Assembly: GCA_964468205.1 (NCBI GenBank)
Contig: CAYXVG010000100.1
Location: forward strand, 1-15,015
DNA: 15,015 nt
DNA from: CAWELS01 sp964468205
Lineage (GTDB): Bacteria; Acidobacteriota; Terriglobia; Bryobacterales; Bryobacteraceae
Direction: 5' to 3'
Shown here one piece after another: positions 1 to 7,148 of the stretch. Position 1 is the stretch's first letter. The number at the start of each line of letters is the position of its first letter. The notes under the pieces are model-generated. The model was not told where the DNA came from, did not search any database, and was given only the letters and a program-made list of their open reading frames with translations. A program made the position numbers and the translations under genes.

Positions 1-2
1 AG

Positions 3-79
3 TGGTACGCCCGGCAAGATTCGAACTTGCGACCTCTTGCTCCGGAGGCAAGCGCTCTATCCTACTGAGCTACGGGCGC
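3..79 (-). tRNA. tRNA-Arg (anticodon CCG), CCA encoded
   Basis: The reverse complement folds as a complete cloverleaf. The 7-bp acceptor stem is GCGCCCG with CGGGCGT (first pair G-U). The D arm has GCTC/GAGC, the anticodon stem is CTTGC/GCAAG around loop CTCCGGA, and the T arm is GCAAG-TTCGAAT-CTTGC. The loop gives anticodon CCG, which reads the arginine codon CGG. Discriminator A (position 6) is followed by an encoded CCA (positions 5-3). Length with CCA is 77 nt. It stands alone at the left edge, 51 bp beyond the stop of the redoxin gene on the same strand, with its own candidate promoter between. Confidence 0.97.
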
Positions 80-89
80 TCCTGTGCTT

Positions 90-118
90 ATTGTATGACG
101 CCGCCCGGACGAAGTACA
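90..118 (-). promoter_or_regulatory. Candidate promoter of tRNA-Arg
   Basis: On the minus strand TACAAT (95-90, 5 of 6 matches to TATAAT) lies 17 bp downstream of TGTACT (118-113, 3 of 6 matches to TTGACA). The -10 ends 10 nt before the mature tRNA 5' end at 79, giving a leader of only a few nucleotides, which is usual for a stable-RNA promoter. The -35 is weak, so this is an inference from spacing and position. Confidence 0.45.
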
Positions 119-130
119 GGCGCGCCTTCT

Positions 131-649
131 CTACTCGTTTAACAGCTTCTCGATCCATTCGCGAAGATTCTTCTCCTCGGCACGGAAGAAGTCGTCGGTC
201 CCTTGGTACTGAGCGCGGATGTTCCCTTCCTTGTCGATGATCACCATCATCGGGGTCCACATCGTCAACATCACGGGGTGTTGCATGAAGTCGATGACCC
301 GGTCGCGATGGCTCGCGCCGAGCGGATAGGAAACGCCGGTTTCGAGGATGTAGCTTGGCAGCAGGGACGCCGCGCCGTCGTTGAAGGCCACCCCAATCGC
401 CTGGAAACCCTTGCCGCTGTATTCGTTGTACAGATCCTGCATCACCTTCGAGGTCCGCTTACAATGCGGGCATGTGGTAAGCAGAAACTCCAGCGCGATC
501 ACCTTCCCCTTGTACTGGCTGAGGTTGAGCTTCTGGCCGCTGGCCGTCTCGAATACGAATTCCGGCGCCTCCCGCGGAATCTTCGCGGCCAACACGGGCA
601 GAACAACCAGGGCGATCATCACGCAACTAGTCACAAGTCGACGGTACAT
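131..649 (-). CDS. Secreted TlpA/AhpC-type thiol-disulfide redoxin
   Basis: 172-aa protein. Residues 1-21 form a signal peptide or membrane anchor (MYRR then a hydrophobic run ending VLAA), so it should act in the periplasm or at the membrane. The rest is a thioredoxin fold of the TlpA/AhpC-TSA type. The redox-active motif is C60-P-H-C63 in the context TTCPHCKR, and P133 in MWTPMM is the probable cis-proline facing it. The family reduces or exchanges disulfides of exported proteins, for example in cytochrome c maturation; the partner here is unknown. ATG 649 was chosen over a GTG at 703 because AGGAGG (663-658) sits 8 nt upstream and the signal peptide starts there. It lies 103 bp after the metallopeptidase gene, so it may be the last gene of that unit or separately transcribed. 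No cytochrome or ccm genes are near. Confidence 0.9.
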   Translation of the reverse strand: MYRRLVTSCVMIALVVLPVLAAKIPREAPEFVFETASGQKLNLSQYKGKVIALEFLLTTCPHCKRTSKVMQDLYNEYSGKGFQAIGVAFNDGAASLLPSYILETGVSYPLGASHRDRVIDFMQHPVMLTMWTPMMVIIDKEGNIRAQYQGTDDFFRAEEKNLREWIEKLLNE

Positions 650-657
650 CCAGAAAG

Positions 658-663
658 CCTCCT
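658..663 (-). promoter_or_regulatory. Shine-Dalgarno site fixing the redoxin start
   Basis: AGGAGG on the minus strand, 8 nt before the ATG at 649. It favours the 172-aa form over the longer GTG-started frame beginning at 703. Confidence 0.75.
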
Positions 664-752
664 CGAACGAATCTTGCTTCTTACCAGGATAACGCAGCCA
701 CACGGCGCTTGCCCGGCGGCCTGCTCACCTTACCCGGACGCGCCCCCGCGGC

Positions 753-2009
753 CTATGGTTGCGGCCAACTGCGAATCTGCCCCGCGTCGCGCAGTCCCTC
801 CGCCACGTAGACTGCTGCGCCGGCCACACGGATGATGAAGTGGCCGTCGTCGCCGGTCCCGAGAACTTCACCGTTGCCCTCGCGCAACACCTCCATGCGC
901 TCCCATTTCCCCTCGAGCGCCTTCCGGTATTCCGCCGCGAATTTGCCGGCAATGTCCGCGCCCGCCCACACGCTGCTGTGCAGCAGCACCGTGTCCTTGT
1001 CCTTCTTGTGTTCGAGGAACGCATACTTACCCGTCCGCCAGCCGGGCGCGATCGCCCGTGCCGCGTCGTCGCTTCCGTACTGTCGCAGCAGCACCGCAAA
1101 ATCAAACTCCCCGACAGTGCCCGTTGCCAGCCTGTCATAGCGCTTCCTCTTCCGAAGCTCGGGCAGGCCGGGCGCTGTCATCTCCGTCTCTTCGAAGTAA
1201 ACCTCCGGATGCAGCACCTCCCGCGTCGTCTCGGGGGGATCGCGGAACACCAGCGCAAAACCATCCTTGCCCTTCCGCTCCACCACTTTCTGCTGGAACT
1301 TCATGCCGCTCGTGTACGGGAAAATGAGTGATTCGCGAATATAAAGAGGCGCGCTCTCGAAGACGGGGAACTCCCCCGCGCTCCCGCCGATCATACGGCT
1401 CATCAGGTCCACCATGTCCGGCGAATCCACCAGCGTGCGTCCCATCCGCCGCACCATGAACTCCGACATCAGCCACGTCGCCTGACCCTCCATCACCGCC
1501 AGCCGGGCCATCGCGCCATCGTCGTTCTTCCCAGCGGCGTCGAGATACTCCTCGAGCGGAAAATGCTGGTCCGCCAGCGCATGCGCCAGTTCGTGAATCA
1601 GCGCCGTCTCCTGCGTCATGTCGTCGTTCGAGTCGAGCAGAAACAAACGCCCCTTGTGGAAGTCATAGAAAGCCGCCGCCTGCTCGGTGTAAAGCTCGAT
1701 CATCGTGCCCTTTAGATCGAAATCCTCCGGAACGAAGCCAAACTTCTTGAGCAGCAGAGACTCCACCCGGATCTCCTCCGGCTTGATCTCCTCGGCCACC
1801 CGCTCCTCGAGAAACCGCTTCAAGTTCTTGCGGTCGATCACGTCCTTCTCCACTGGACGCTTCAACTCGAAGCCCGTTATCTCGGCCAACTGCCGGACAA
1901 TCGAGTCCACCTCGGCAAAGATCGCCGGCTGCTCCGCGGAGCCCTGATTCTGCGCCGGCGCGGATCCCACGAACCACACCGCCAGCGCCACTCTGAGCCA
2001 TCTCTTCAT
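753..2009 (-). CDS. Exported HExxH (gluzincin-like) zinc metallopeptidase
   Basis: 418-aa protein. Residues 1-20 are a Sec signal peptide (MKRW, hydrophobic core, SAPAQ), so the enzyme is predicted to be periplasmic or secreted. HELAHALADQHF at 139-150 gives the zinc ligands H139 and H143 with catalytic E140. About 30 residues on, in VMEGQATW, E174 is the likely third ligand, the gluzincin arrangement. The stretch before it (EQAAAFYDFHKGRLFLL, about 109-125) fits the substrate-binding strand that usually precedes the helix. The C-terminal half has no motif I recognise. The start ATG at 2009 overlaps the stop of the MFS gene by four bases (ATGA), with AAGGAG just upstream, so translation is probably coupled. 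The 35 residues upstream in the same frame are inside the MFS gene and are rejected. Substrate is unknown; it could also be a catalytic-fold protein with a structural role. Confidence 0.87.
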   Translation of the reverse strand: MKRWLRVALAVWFVGSAPAQNQGSAEQPAIFAEVDSIVRQLAEITGFELKRPVEKDVIDRKNLKRFLEERVAEEIKPEEIRVESLLLKKFGFVPEDFDLKGTMIELYTEQAAAFYDFHKGRLFLLDSNDDMTQETALIHELAHALADQHFPLEEYLDAAGKNDDGAMARLAVMEGQATWLMSEFMVRRMGRTLVDSPDMVDLMSRMIGGSAGEFPVFESAPLYIRESLIFPYTSGMKFQQKVVERKGKDGFALVFRDPPETTREVLHPEVYFEETEMTAPGLPELRKRKRYDRLATGTVGEFDFAVLLRQYGSDDAARAIAPGWRTGKYAFLEHKKDKDTVLLHSSVWAGADIAGKFAAEYRKALEGKWERMEVLREGNGEVLGTGDDGHFIIRVAGAAVYVAEGLRDAGQIRSWPQP

Positions 2010-3313
2010 ACGGACTCCTTCTTCACTCCTTCCGGCGACCCGATCACGGGAACCAGGCGCCCGAATCGAAACGCCGCGGCGAGACAGAGCGCTCCACCAG
2101 CGGCCACTGTCCATCGCGGACCCACCACCTCGGCAATCGCGCCGCCGGCCAGGTGTCCCAGTGGCAGCACTCCCACCACCGTCATCGAGTAGAGTGCCAT
2201 GATTCTACCGCGATAGCCGTCCGGAATGAGCGTCTGAATCAGCGTGTTGGAGGAAGCGTTCTGCCGCATATGACTGAATCCGATCACCGCGAACACGGCC
2301 AGAGACAGGTAGAATGACGGCGACCACGCGAACAGCGCCAGACAGGCGCCTGTCGTCAAAGCGCTGTAGTACACGATCTTCGGCAACCCCCGCGTGTGCG
2401 TCCGGCGCGCCAGCCCGAGCGATCCCGCTACCGCGCCGATCCCCGCCGCTCCCGTCAGGATACCCAGTCCCGCCGATCCCCTACCGAAGATGGCGTCGGC
2501 GAAAAAAGGCGCCAGCGCCACCACCGGGGCGCGCGTGATATTCATCGCCGCGTTCATCGCCAATAGGGCGCGCACCCCGCGATGGCTCCCGGCAAACGTG
2601 AAACCCTCGCGCAGGTGTACCCACGGCGAGTCCGAAGCCGCTCCCCCCATCGGCGGTAAACGCAGCATCAGCAGGGATGAGATTACCGCCACGAAGGTCA
2701 ATGCGTTGATAGATAGGCATACCCCTTCCCCAAACGCCGCAATCGTTAGGCCGGCCACCGCCGGGCCCAGCACTCGGGCCGTGTTGAAGATCACCGAGTT
2801 TAACGAGATCGCGTTGATCAGGTCTTCCTTGCCCACCATGTGGATGTAGAGCGAATGACGCGAGGGGATGTCGAAGGCGTTCGCTACTCCCCACCAGAGC
2901 GCCAGCGCGAAGACCAGTGGCGCTGTAATTCGCCCGCTTAACACCAGCGAGGCAAAAACAATCGCTTGCAGCAGGAAGCTGACCTGCGTGGTCAGCACGA
3001 CGTGGTAGCGGGAGAAACGGTCCGCGGCGACTCCCGCCACGGGGCCCAGCAGCAGCACCGGCAAGTGCGCGCAGAACCCTACCATGCCCAACATCAGCTC
3101 TGATCCGGTGAGCCGGTAGATGAGCCAGCCCTGGGCCAAATTCTGCATCCACGTGCCAATTAGAGACACGCTCTGCCCGGCCATGAAAATGCGGAAATTG
3201 CGGTAGTGCAGAGCCCGGAAGGTATTCCGCCAGCCGCCCGGTGGCGTGGAATGGGGCGGAGGACCACCGTACTCCTGCCTTTGCAGCTCGACGGTGGAAT
3301 GGGAGACGCTCAA
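2006..3313 (-). CDS. MFS transporter, EntS/DUF894 (MFS_3)-like exporter
   Basis: 435-aa polytopic membrane protein with about 12 predicted helices. The N-terminal FRALHYRNFRIFMAGQSVSL followed by IGTWMQ is the hallmark of the MFS_3 subfamily, whose best-known member, EntS, exports enterobactin. The loop after helix 2 has the charged AADRFSRY signature, and a second-half counterpart is DGYRGRIMAL. Family members are proton-driven exporters of small molecules; the substrate here is not readable. The only possible start is TTG at 3313, because an in-frame TGA lies two codons upstream and no ATG or GTG precedes the conserved WRNTFRAL segment. The nearest SD-like sequence is about 13 nt away, so initiation may be weak or coupled to the upstream gene, whose stop is 30 bp before. 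It overlaps the downstream peptidase by ATGA. Confidence 0.92.
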   Translation of the reverse strand: MSVSHSTVELQRQEYGGPPPHSTPPGGWRNTFRALHYRNFRIFMAGQSVSLIGTWMQNLAQGWLIYRLTGSELMLGMVGFCAHLPVLLLGPVAGVAADRFSRYHVVLTTQVSFLLQAIVFASLVLSGRITAPLVFALALWWGVANAFDIPSRHSLYIHMVGKEDLINAISLNSVIFNTARVLGPAVAGLTIAAFGEGVCLSINALTFVAVISSLLMLRLPPMGGAASDSPWVHLREGFTFAGSHRGVRALLAMNAAMNITRAPVVALAPFFADAIFGRGSAGLGILTGAAGIGAVAGSLGLARRTHTRGLPKIVYYSALTTGACLALFAWSPSFYLSLAVFAVIGFSHMRQNASSNTLIQTLIPDGYRGRIMALYSMTVVGVLPLGHLAGGAIAEVVGPRWTVAAGGALCLAAAFRFGRLVPVIGSPEGVKKESV

Positions 3314-3343
3314 GCTTCAGGATACACTCCCGCTGGCGCGCTC

Positions 3344-4399
3344 CTATTCGGCAAACTCGAGCTTCTGGCCAAGCTGGAACCCGGGCGCCTTCCGGCTGGA
3401 GATCAACTCCTTCTCCTCGAGCAGCGCGCTCACCAGCAGCGGCATCGCGATCGTTGCGTCGCAGTGGCAGGTCACCATCGATCCGCCTTCGTGCGAGATC
3501 TTGCCCCAGCTCTGCGCCTCCTCGAAGGTGCAGCCGGAGAGTCCGCCCCAGTGCGGAGCGTCAGTCGTGAATTGAACGGCGTACTTGTGCCCCCGCATAC
3601 CGTCGTCCATCAGAATACCGGTAACCTCGGTCTGCTGCAGGAAGTTCTTCGGCGTTCCACCCCCGAAATACAAGACGCCGGAGGCCGGCCGCGACCGGGA
3701 TATTCGCGCGGTCTCAATCACGTCTCCGACGATATCGAACATCAGGTTGTTTCCCCCGGCGAACCGGTTGCAGGCGGCGGCAATGCCGATCGAGCTGTCG
3801 CCGATCGCCGGGCAGTAAAGGGGAATACCGGCTTTCGCCGCGGCGGAGACAATACCGTCTTCGGAACCCTCCCGCACCAACTGCTCGCCAAGCAGATGGA
3901 GAAACTCCCGGGTGGTGTAGGGCCGCGTTTGGTCGAGCGTGCCGATGAACCGCCCGATCCAGAGGTCATTGAGACGGAACTGGTGTTCGTCAGCCAGCAC
4001 GTCGTACATCCGGTCTACCAGATTCTCGCCAAGCATCACGTCATCGAGGTGAGGGGAACCCTGGTAATGCTTGTGGCCGAACGTCTCGTGCAGGTCGTGA
4101 AAAAAGTTTGCCCCCGTGGAGACAAGACAGTCGATCAGCCGGTTCTCGATCATCCGCACGACGAGTTTGCGCATCCCGGCAGGCACCATCGCCCCGGACA
4201 TGCCCATCATGATGATGCAATCATCCGCCAGCATCTTCTTCCAGACTTGAAACGCGCCGCCGAGTTGCCTGCCCTGAAAACCCGTTCCCTCCATCCGCGT
4301 AAGAATCTCCGCGGCGCTCGTCGCGCCCACCGGATCAAACGGACGAGTCGGTACCGACAGAATCTCATCCTTGCTCACAGGGGAACTTTTGTGTTTCAT
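3344..4399 (-). CDS. Deoxyhypusine synthase family protein (probable polyamine aminobutyl transferase)
   Basis: 351-aa cytoplasmic enzyme, close to the length of eukaryotic/archaeal DHS. The NAD-binding parts are recognisable: STGANFFHDLHE (94-105), CPAIGDSSIG (196-205) and FGGGTPKN (245-252). The catalytic lysine motif is intact: SWGK with K300, followed by a stretch ending CDATIAMPLLVSALLEE, as in true DHS, where this lysine carries the aminobutyl group from spermidine. Bacteria have no eIF5A, so protein modification is unlikely. Known relatives include plant homospermidine synthase, which evolved from DHS, so transfer of aminobutyl to putrescine or another amine is the best inference. Start ATG 4399 has only a GAGAG-type site about 12 nt upstream. 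It follows the small HTH-like gene by 58 bp and precedes the MFS gene by 30 bp, so an enzyme product exported by the MFS is possible but unproven. Confidence 0.9.
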   Translation of the reverse strand: MKHKSSPVSKDEILSVPTRPFDPVGATSAAEILTRMEGTGFQGRQLGGAFQVWKKMLADDCIIMMGMSGAMVPAGMRKLVVRMIENRLIDCLVSTGANFFHDLHETFGHKHYQGSPHLDDVMLGENLVDRMYDVLADEHQFRLNDLWIGRFIGTLDQTRPYTTREFLHLLGEQLVREGSEDGIVSAAAKAGIPLYCPAIGDSSIGIAAACNRFAGGNNLMFDIVGDVIETARISRSRPASGVLYFGGGTPKNFLQQTEVTGILMDDGMRGHKYAVQFTTDAPHWGGLSGCTFEEAQSWGKISHEGGSMVTCHCDATIAMPLLVSALLEEKELISSRKAPGFQLGQKLEFAE

Positions 4400-4457
4400 G
4401 ATGAATTGTCTCTCGCCGGGATGGCTTCAGACGGAATCCGGCCCGCGGCATGCCCTG

Positions 4458-4733
4458 CTACTGGAGCCGGGCTTTGTTCTTCTCGCTCAAGACGAGTTCG
4501 TCAAAAATAGCCAGCACCTGCTTCCGGTAATTGTAAATTCTCTGCAGGTTCTCGCGGAAGGATGGCTCATAGCGCCGGGGACGCATCCACTTCTCGAGCA
4601 CTTCCTTGGGGACATCGATGTCGCGGCGAATCTTGTCCGCCGAATGACCGCGCAGAAAGAGACCATAGAACATCGCTGCCTCATTGCGCAAGGCGTTCGG
4701 ATCGAATTCGTCTCTTCCGGTCATCATCCACAT
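4458..4733 (-). CDS. Small HTH-like conserved hypothetical protein
   Basis: 91-aa basic/acidic protein, first gene of the DHS-like operon. Residues about 20-48 (AAMFYGLFLRGHSADKIR then DIDVPKEVLEKW) look like a helix-turn-helix of the sigma-region-4/transposase-HTH type, and the C-terminal YNYRKQVLAIFDELVLSEK is probably a helix. No catalytic motif is present. The start chosen is ATG 4733; ATGs at 4727 and 4724 are equally possible, and none has a strong SD. The longer frame starting with TTG at 4802 is rejected because its first codons lie upstream of, and inside, the candidate promoter at 4792-4763. It could be a local regulator of the operon, but a small adaptor protein is also possible. 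I do not recognise a named family. Confidence 0.72.
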   Translation of the reverse strand: MWMMTGRDEFDPNALRNEAAMFYGLFLRGHSADKIRRDIDVPKEVLEKWMRPRRYEPSFRENLQRIYNYRKQVLAIFDELVLSEKNKARLQ

Positions 4734-4739
4734 GCCAGC

Positions 4740-4750
4740 GGGAAATTCCC
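4740..4750. repeat. Short inverted repeat between promoter and first gene
   Basis: GGGAA-A-TTCCC, 5-bp arms around one base, lies between the predicted transcription start and the ATG at 4733. The position would suit an operator, but 5-bp arms are short and may be chance. Confidence 0.25.
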
Positions 4751-4762
4751 AACGAAAATGAC

Positions 4763-4792
4763 AGTATAGCCACCGCCCGCGCCGGGGATCAA
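4763..4792 (-). promoter_or_regulatory. Candidate sigma70 promoter of the HTH-DHS-MFS-peptidase operon
   Basis: Minus-strand TTGATC (4792-4787, 4 of 6 matches) and TATACT (4768-4763, 5 of 6) are separated by 18 bp. The predicted start is near 4756, about 23 nt before the ATG at 4733. It lies 41 bp beyond the stop of the RraA-like gene, so the downstream genes can be transcribed independently of the sulfatase operon. No terminator is visible between the two units, so read-through is possible. Confidence 0.55.
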
Positions 4793-4811
4793 GTCCCGCC
4801 AAACGCTTTCT

Positions 4812-4824
4812 GTTTACAGTTTAC
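4812..4824. repeat. Tandem GTTTAC direct repeat upstream of the -35
   Basis: GTTTAC-A-GTTTAC, two hexamers on a 7-bp period, about 20 bp upstream of the -35 of the DHS-operon promoter and 9 bp beyond the RraA-like stop. It is AT-rich in a GC-rich neighbourhood. It could be an activator site; it is reported only as visible structure. Confidence 0.25.
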
Positions 4825-4833
4825 CCGCGCTGG

Positions 4834-5727
4834 TCATTCGATCGTCCGGCCCTTCACCCTCTCGGCCCAACGGCGGAAATCACGCTCCATTTCTGCGCTC
4901 CACTTGCCGTCGATCTGCCCCGGAGTATAGCGTCCTTCCCGGAGCATCTCGTGACCCCACTCATCCTTCAGCCGGGTCAGTTCGGAACTCTTCACAACTT
5001 CCTCGGCCAACTGCGGCGGAATGAACATGATGCCTTCCACCCCGCCCAGGACAATGTCGCCCGGCATCACGGTGGTGTCTCCCACTCTTATCGGCACATT
5101 GATGCCGGACAGCATAGTGCTCCAGACCCCGTGGGTCACGCTTGAAGGGTGCCAGCCGCGAACGAATCCTGTAAACCCTTCAATTTGTTGGATGCCCGCC
5201 AGATCGCGGGCGCCGCCATTTATCACCACCCCAGTGCCGGTCTTCGTGAAGATCGAGACCGCCAGATTATCTCCCATGAAATTGTACTTCCCATAGAGAT
5301 CGGCCACCAGCATGTCCCCTTCGACCAGTGTGTCAATCACCCAGGAGTTCTGGCCCCTTCCGACGCGGCCCTCCTCCTTTCCGATTTCGTAAATCGCGCC
5401 ATTGACATCCGGCCGCACAGGCAGAAAGAGAGCCGTTACGGCCCGTCCCACCATCGCCTCCCCGTCATCGTTAAAGCGCATCCAGCCGCGTTCGAAATGG
5501 TCCTTGAACCCAGCCTTGTTCAACACGGCCCACGCCTCTTCCTCCGTCACATCCCGCATCCGCTCGAGCAGGGAATCGGGAACCTTCGGCCGCCCATCGG
5601 CGAACCGCTCTCCTTTCCAGTCGCGGGTCAGACGGACGCGCTGCGCTTCGTCCATCATGCCAAGCTGAGCGTTGGCGGCGCCGGCGAGCACGCCGGCGAT
5701 TAAAGCGAATTGAATGCATTTCCTCAT
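4834..5727 (-). CDS. Exported RraA-like (HMG/CHA aldolase fold) family protein
   Basis: 297-aa protein. Residues 1-20 are a Sec signal peptide (MRKC, hydrophobic core, ANA before Q21). About 23-90 form an extra N-terminal region with no motif I know. The RraA/aldolase domain runs from about 93 to 270: G-D-N-L (152-155) is followed by V-I-N-G-G-A-R-D (168-175), with R174 and D175 the conserved pair that binds pyruvate and metal in class II HMG/CHA aldolases. The end (KWSAEMERDFRRWAERVKG) is a probable helix. The fold covers aldolases, oxaloacetate decarboxylases and the RNase E inhibitor RraA; export rules out RNase E control. ATG 5727 overlaps the sulfatase stop (TGATG) with GGAGG 5 nt upstream, so coupled translation is likely. 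The 22 residues upstream in frame lie inside the sulfatase gene and are rejected. Confidence 0.88.
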   Translation of the reverse strand: MRKCIQFALIAGVLAGAANAQLGMMDEAQRVRLTRDWKGERFADGRPKVPDSLLERMRDVTEEEAWAVLNKAGFKDHFERGWMRFNDDGEAMVGRAVTALFLPVRPDVNGAIYEIGKEEGRVGRGQNSWVIDTLVEGDMLVADLYGKYNFMGDNLAVSIFTKTGTGVVINGGARDLAGIQQIEGFTGFVRGWHPSSVTHGVWSTMLSGINVPIRVGDTTVMPGDIVLGGVEGIMFIPPQLAEEVVKSSELTRLKDEWGHEMLREGRYTPGQIDGKWSAEMERDFRRWAERVKGRTIE

Positions 5728-7148
5728 CAAGACCTCCGCCACCAGGCGTTGGAGTGCGGCTGGTTGGGCGCCGGTTCCAGGCGGCTCTCCCATTCTCGCA
5801 AAAGCGCCTTGTGCTCCTGCAGAACACCCACATGTTCGCTGCCGGCCGCAAGATTCGCCGTTTCGCCCGGATCGGCTTCCATGTCGAAAAGCTGCTCCAC
5901 TGTGTCACCCGCGAAAGTCACGAACTTGTATCTCTCCGTCCGGACCACCCGCCCGATATTCGAAGGGATCTCGACCACCACGTAGCCCGCGCCGCTCCCG
6001 CCTCCGCCGGAAATAACCGGACGCAAGCTCCGGCCGAGCATTCCCGGAGGCGGTTCAACGCCGGCGCAGTCGCAAAGCGTGGGAACCACGTCCACGCCGC
6101 TCACCAGGGCGGCGGCTTCGTGCCGGTCGTCCGGAAACTCGCCGGGCCAGCACACTACAAACGGTACCTTCGCCGCCTCGTCGTAGGAGACGCTTTTGCG
6201 CACCATCTGATGATGCGCGAGGCCCTCGCCATGGTCCGCCGTGAAAAGCACGACCGTGTCACCGGCATGGCCCACACCCTCGAGCGCGTCCAAAATGCGT
6301 CCGATCTCGCCGTCCACCATCTCGATGTGCCGGTAGTAGCTCCACAGGTAATACCGCCAGTGCTCTTCACCCCATGCTCCCTTCACCGGCTCATTGCCCA
6401 GCCGGCGCTTCCGCAACACCTGCGGCTCAATGGCCTCGTAGCCGAAATTGTCCGGCAAGGGCGGTAGCTCCGCGGCAATCTCCGGATAGCGCAGTTCACC
6501 GGGATCGTTCATGTTCAACCGCAGCCATTCGCAAATATCGTGCGGCTGCATAAACGAAGCGGTAAGCAGAAACGGACTGGAGTTGGAGCGGTTCCGGAGA
6601 TAGGCCTCGCACGCCCGCGAAACGCAGGTGTCGCCCAGATTGCCCTGTCCTCCTAACCCGCCCGGCAGCACGGTGAAACCTTCGATCCGGTCCTGGTATG
6701 TCCCCGGCAGATGCCATTTCCCGGCGTATACCGTCTCGTAACCGGTGCGCTCGGAAAACCATTCGCCAAGATTCGGAATGCCGGCCAGGATGTGCCGGTT
6801 ATTGCTCGCCACGTCGCACTCCGACGGCATCCGCCCGGTGAAAATCGAAGCCCGCGCCGGACTGCACACCGGGTCCGCGCTGTAGGAACCGCCGAAACTC
6901 ACCCCGCGGCTGCAGAGGTAATCCAGAGCCGGAGTCCGCACATGGCCCTGGCCGCGAGCCGCGATCGTGTCAATGTGCTGCTGGTCCGTCACGATGAGCA
7001 GAATGTTCGGCTTCGCCTTTCCCCCGATCGAGCAGGCTGCCGAGGAAACAAGCGCCGCCGCTCCGCCCGCGCCGAGAAACTCTCTCCGCGAACAGCCGGA
7101 GCCGGATGAGCCAACCCGCCGCTGCCGTCCGCCATCTTGGTCAGGCAT
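5727..7148 (-). CDS. Tat-exported type I sulfatase
   Basis: 473-aa arylsulfatase-family enzyme. The N-terminus has a twin-arginine signal: SRREFLG at 20-26, then a hydrophobic run to about 37, so it is exported folded. The catalytic domain starts at PNILLIVTDQQ (47-57) with metal ligands D55 and Q56. The formylglycine motif is C95-S-P-A-R99 (CxPxR), whose cysteine is converted by a formylglycine-generating enzyme. Other active-site elements are GKWH (143-146), QPHD with H203, and TADHGEG with D305 and H306, then K318. The C-terminal domain carries a recognisable DMEADPGETANLA segment (422-434). It hydrolyses a sulfate ester; the substrate cannot be read. No formylglycine-generating enzyme gene is in the window. 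ATG 7148 has AGGAGG (7158-7153) close upstream and overlaps the previous gene by 8 bp; the longer frame to 7286 is inside that gene. Confidence 0.94.
   Translation of the reverse strand: MPDQDGGRQRRVGSSGSGCSRREFLGAGGAAALVSSAACSIGGKAKPNILLIVTDQQHIDTIAARGQGHVRTPALDYLCSRGVSFGGSYSADPVCSPARASIFTGRMPSECDVASNNRHILAGIPNLGEWFSERTGYETVYAGKWHLPGTYQDRIEGFTVLPGGLGGQGNLGDTCVSRACEAYLRNRSNSSPFLLTASFMQPHDICEWLRLNMNDPGELRYPEIAAELPPLPDNFGYEAIEPQVLRKRRLGNEPVKGAWGEEHWRYYLWSYYRHIEMVDGEIGRILDALEGVGHAGDTVVLFTADHGEGLAHHQMVRKSVSYDEAAKVPFVVCWPGEFPDDRHEAAALVSGVDVVPTLCDCAGVEPPPGMLGRSLRPVISGGGGSGAGYVVVEIPSNIGRVVRTERYKFVTFAGDTVEQLFDMEADPGETANLAAGSEHVGVLQEHKALLREWESRLEPAPNQPHSNAWWRRS

Noticed and set aside
3206..4510. 434-aa open frame on the plus strand antisense to the DHS-like gene
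   Set aside because: Its composition is His/Arg/Pro-rich with no motif, and it runs opposite a convincing DHS homologue. High GC content gives long antisense frames.
4458..4802. Longer TTG-started form of the small HTH-like protein
   Set aside because: Its first codons lie over the candidate promoter, so the transcript would not include them.
5727..7148. Lipoprotein signal in the sulfatase (AAC at 37-39)
   Set aside because: Residue -3 to the cysteine is Ser rather than Leu/Val/Ile, and the twin-arginine motif already explains export.
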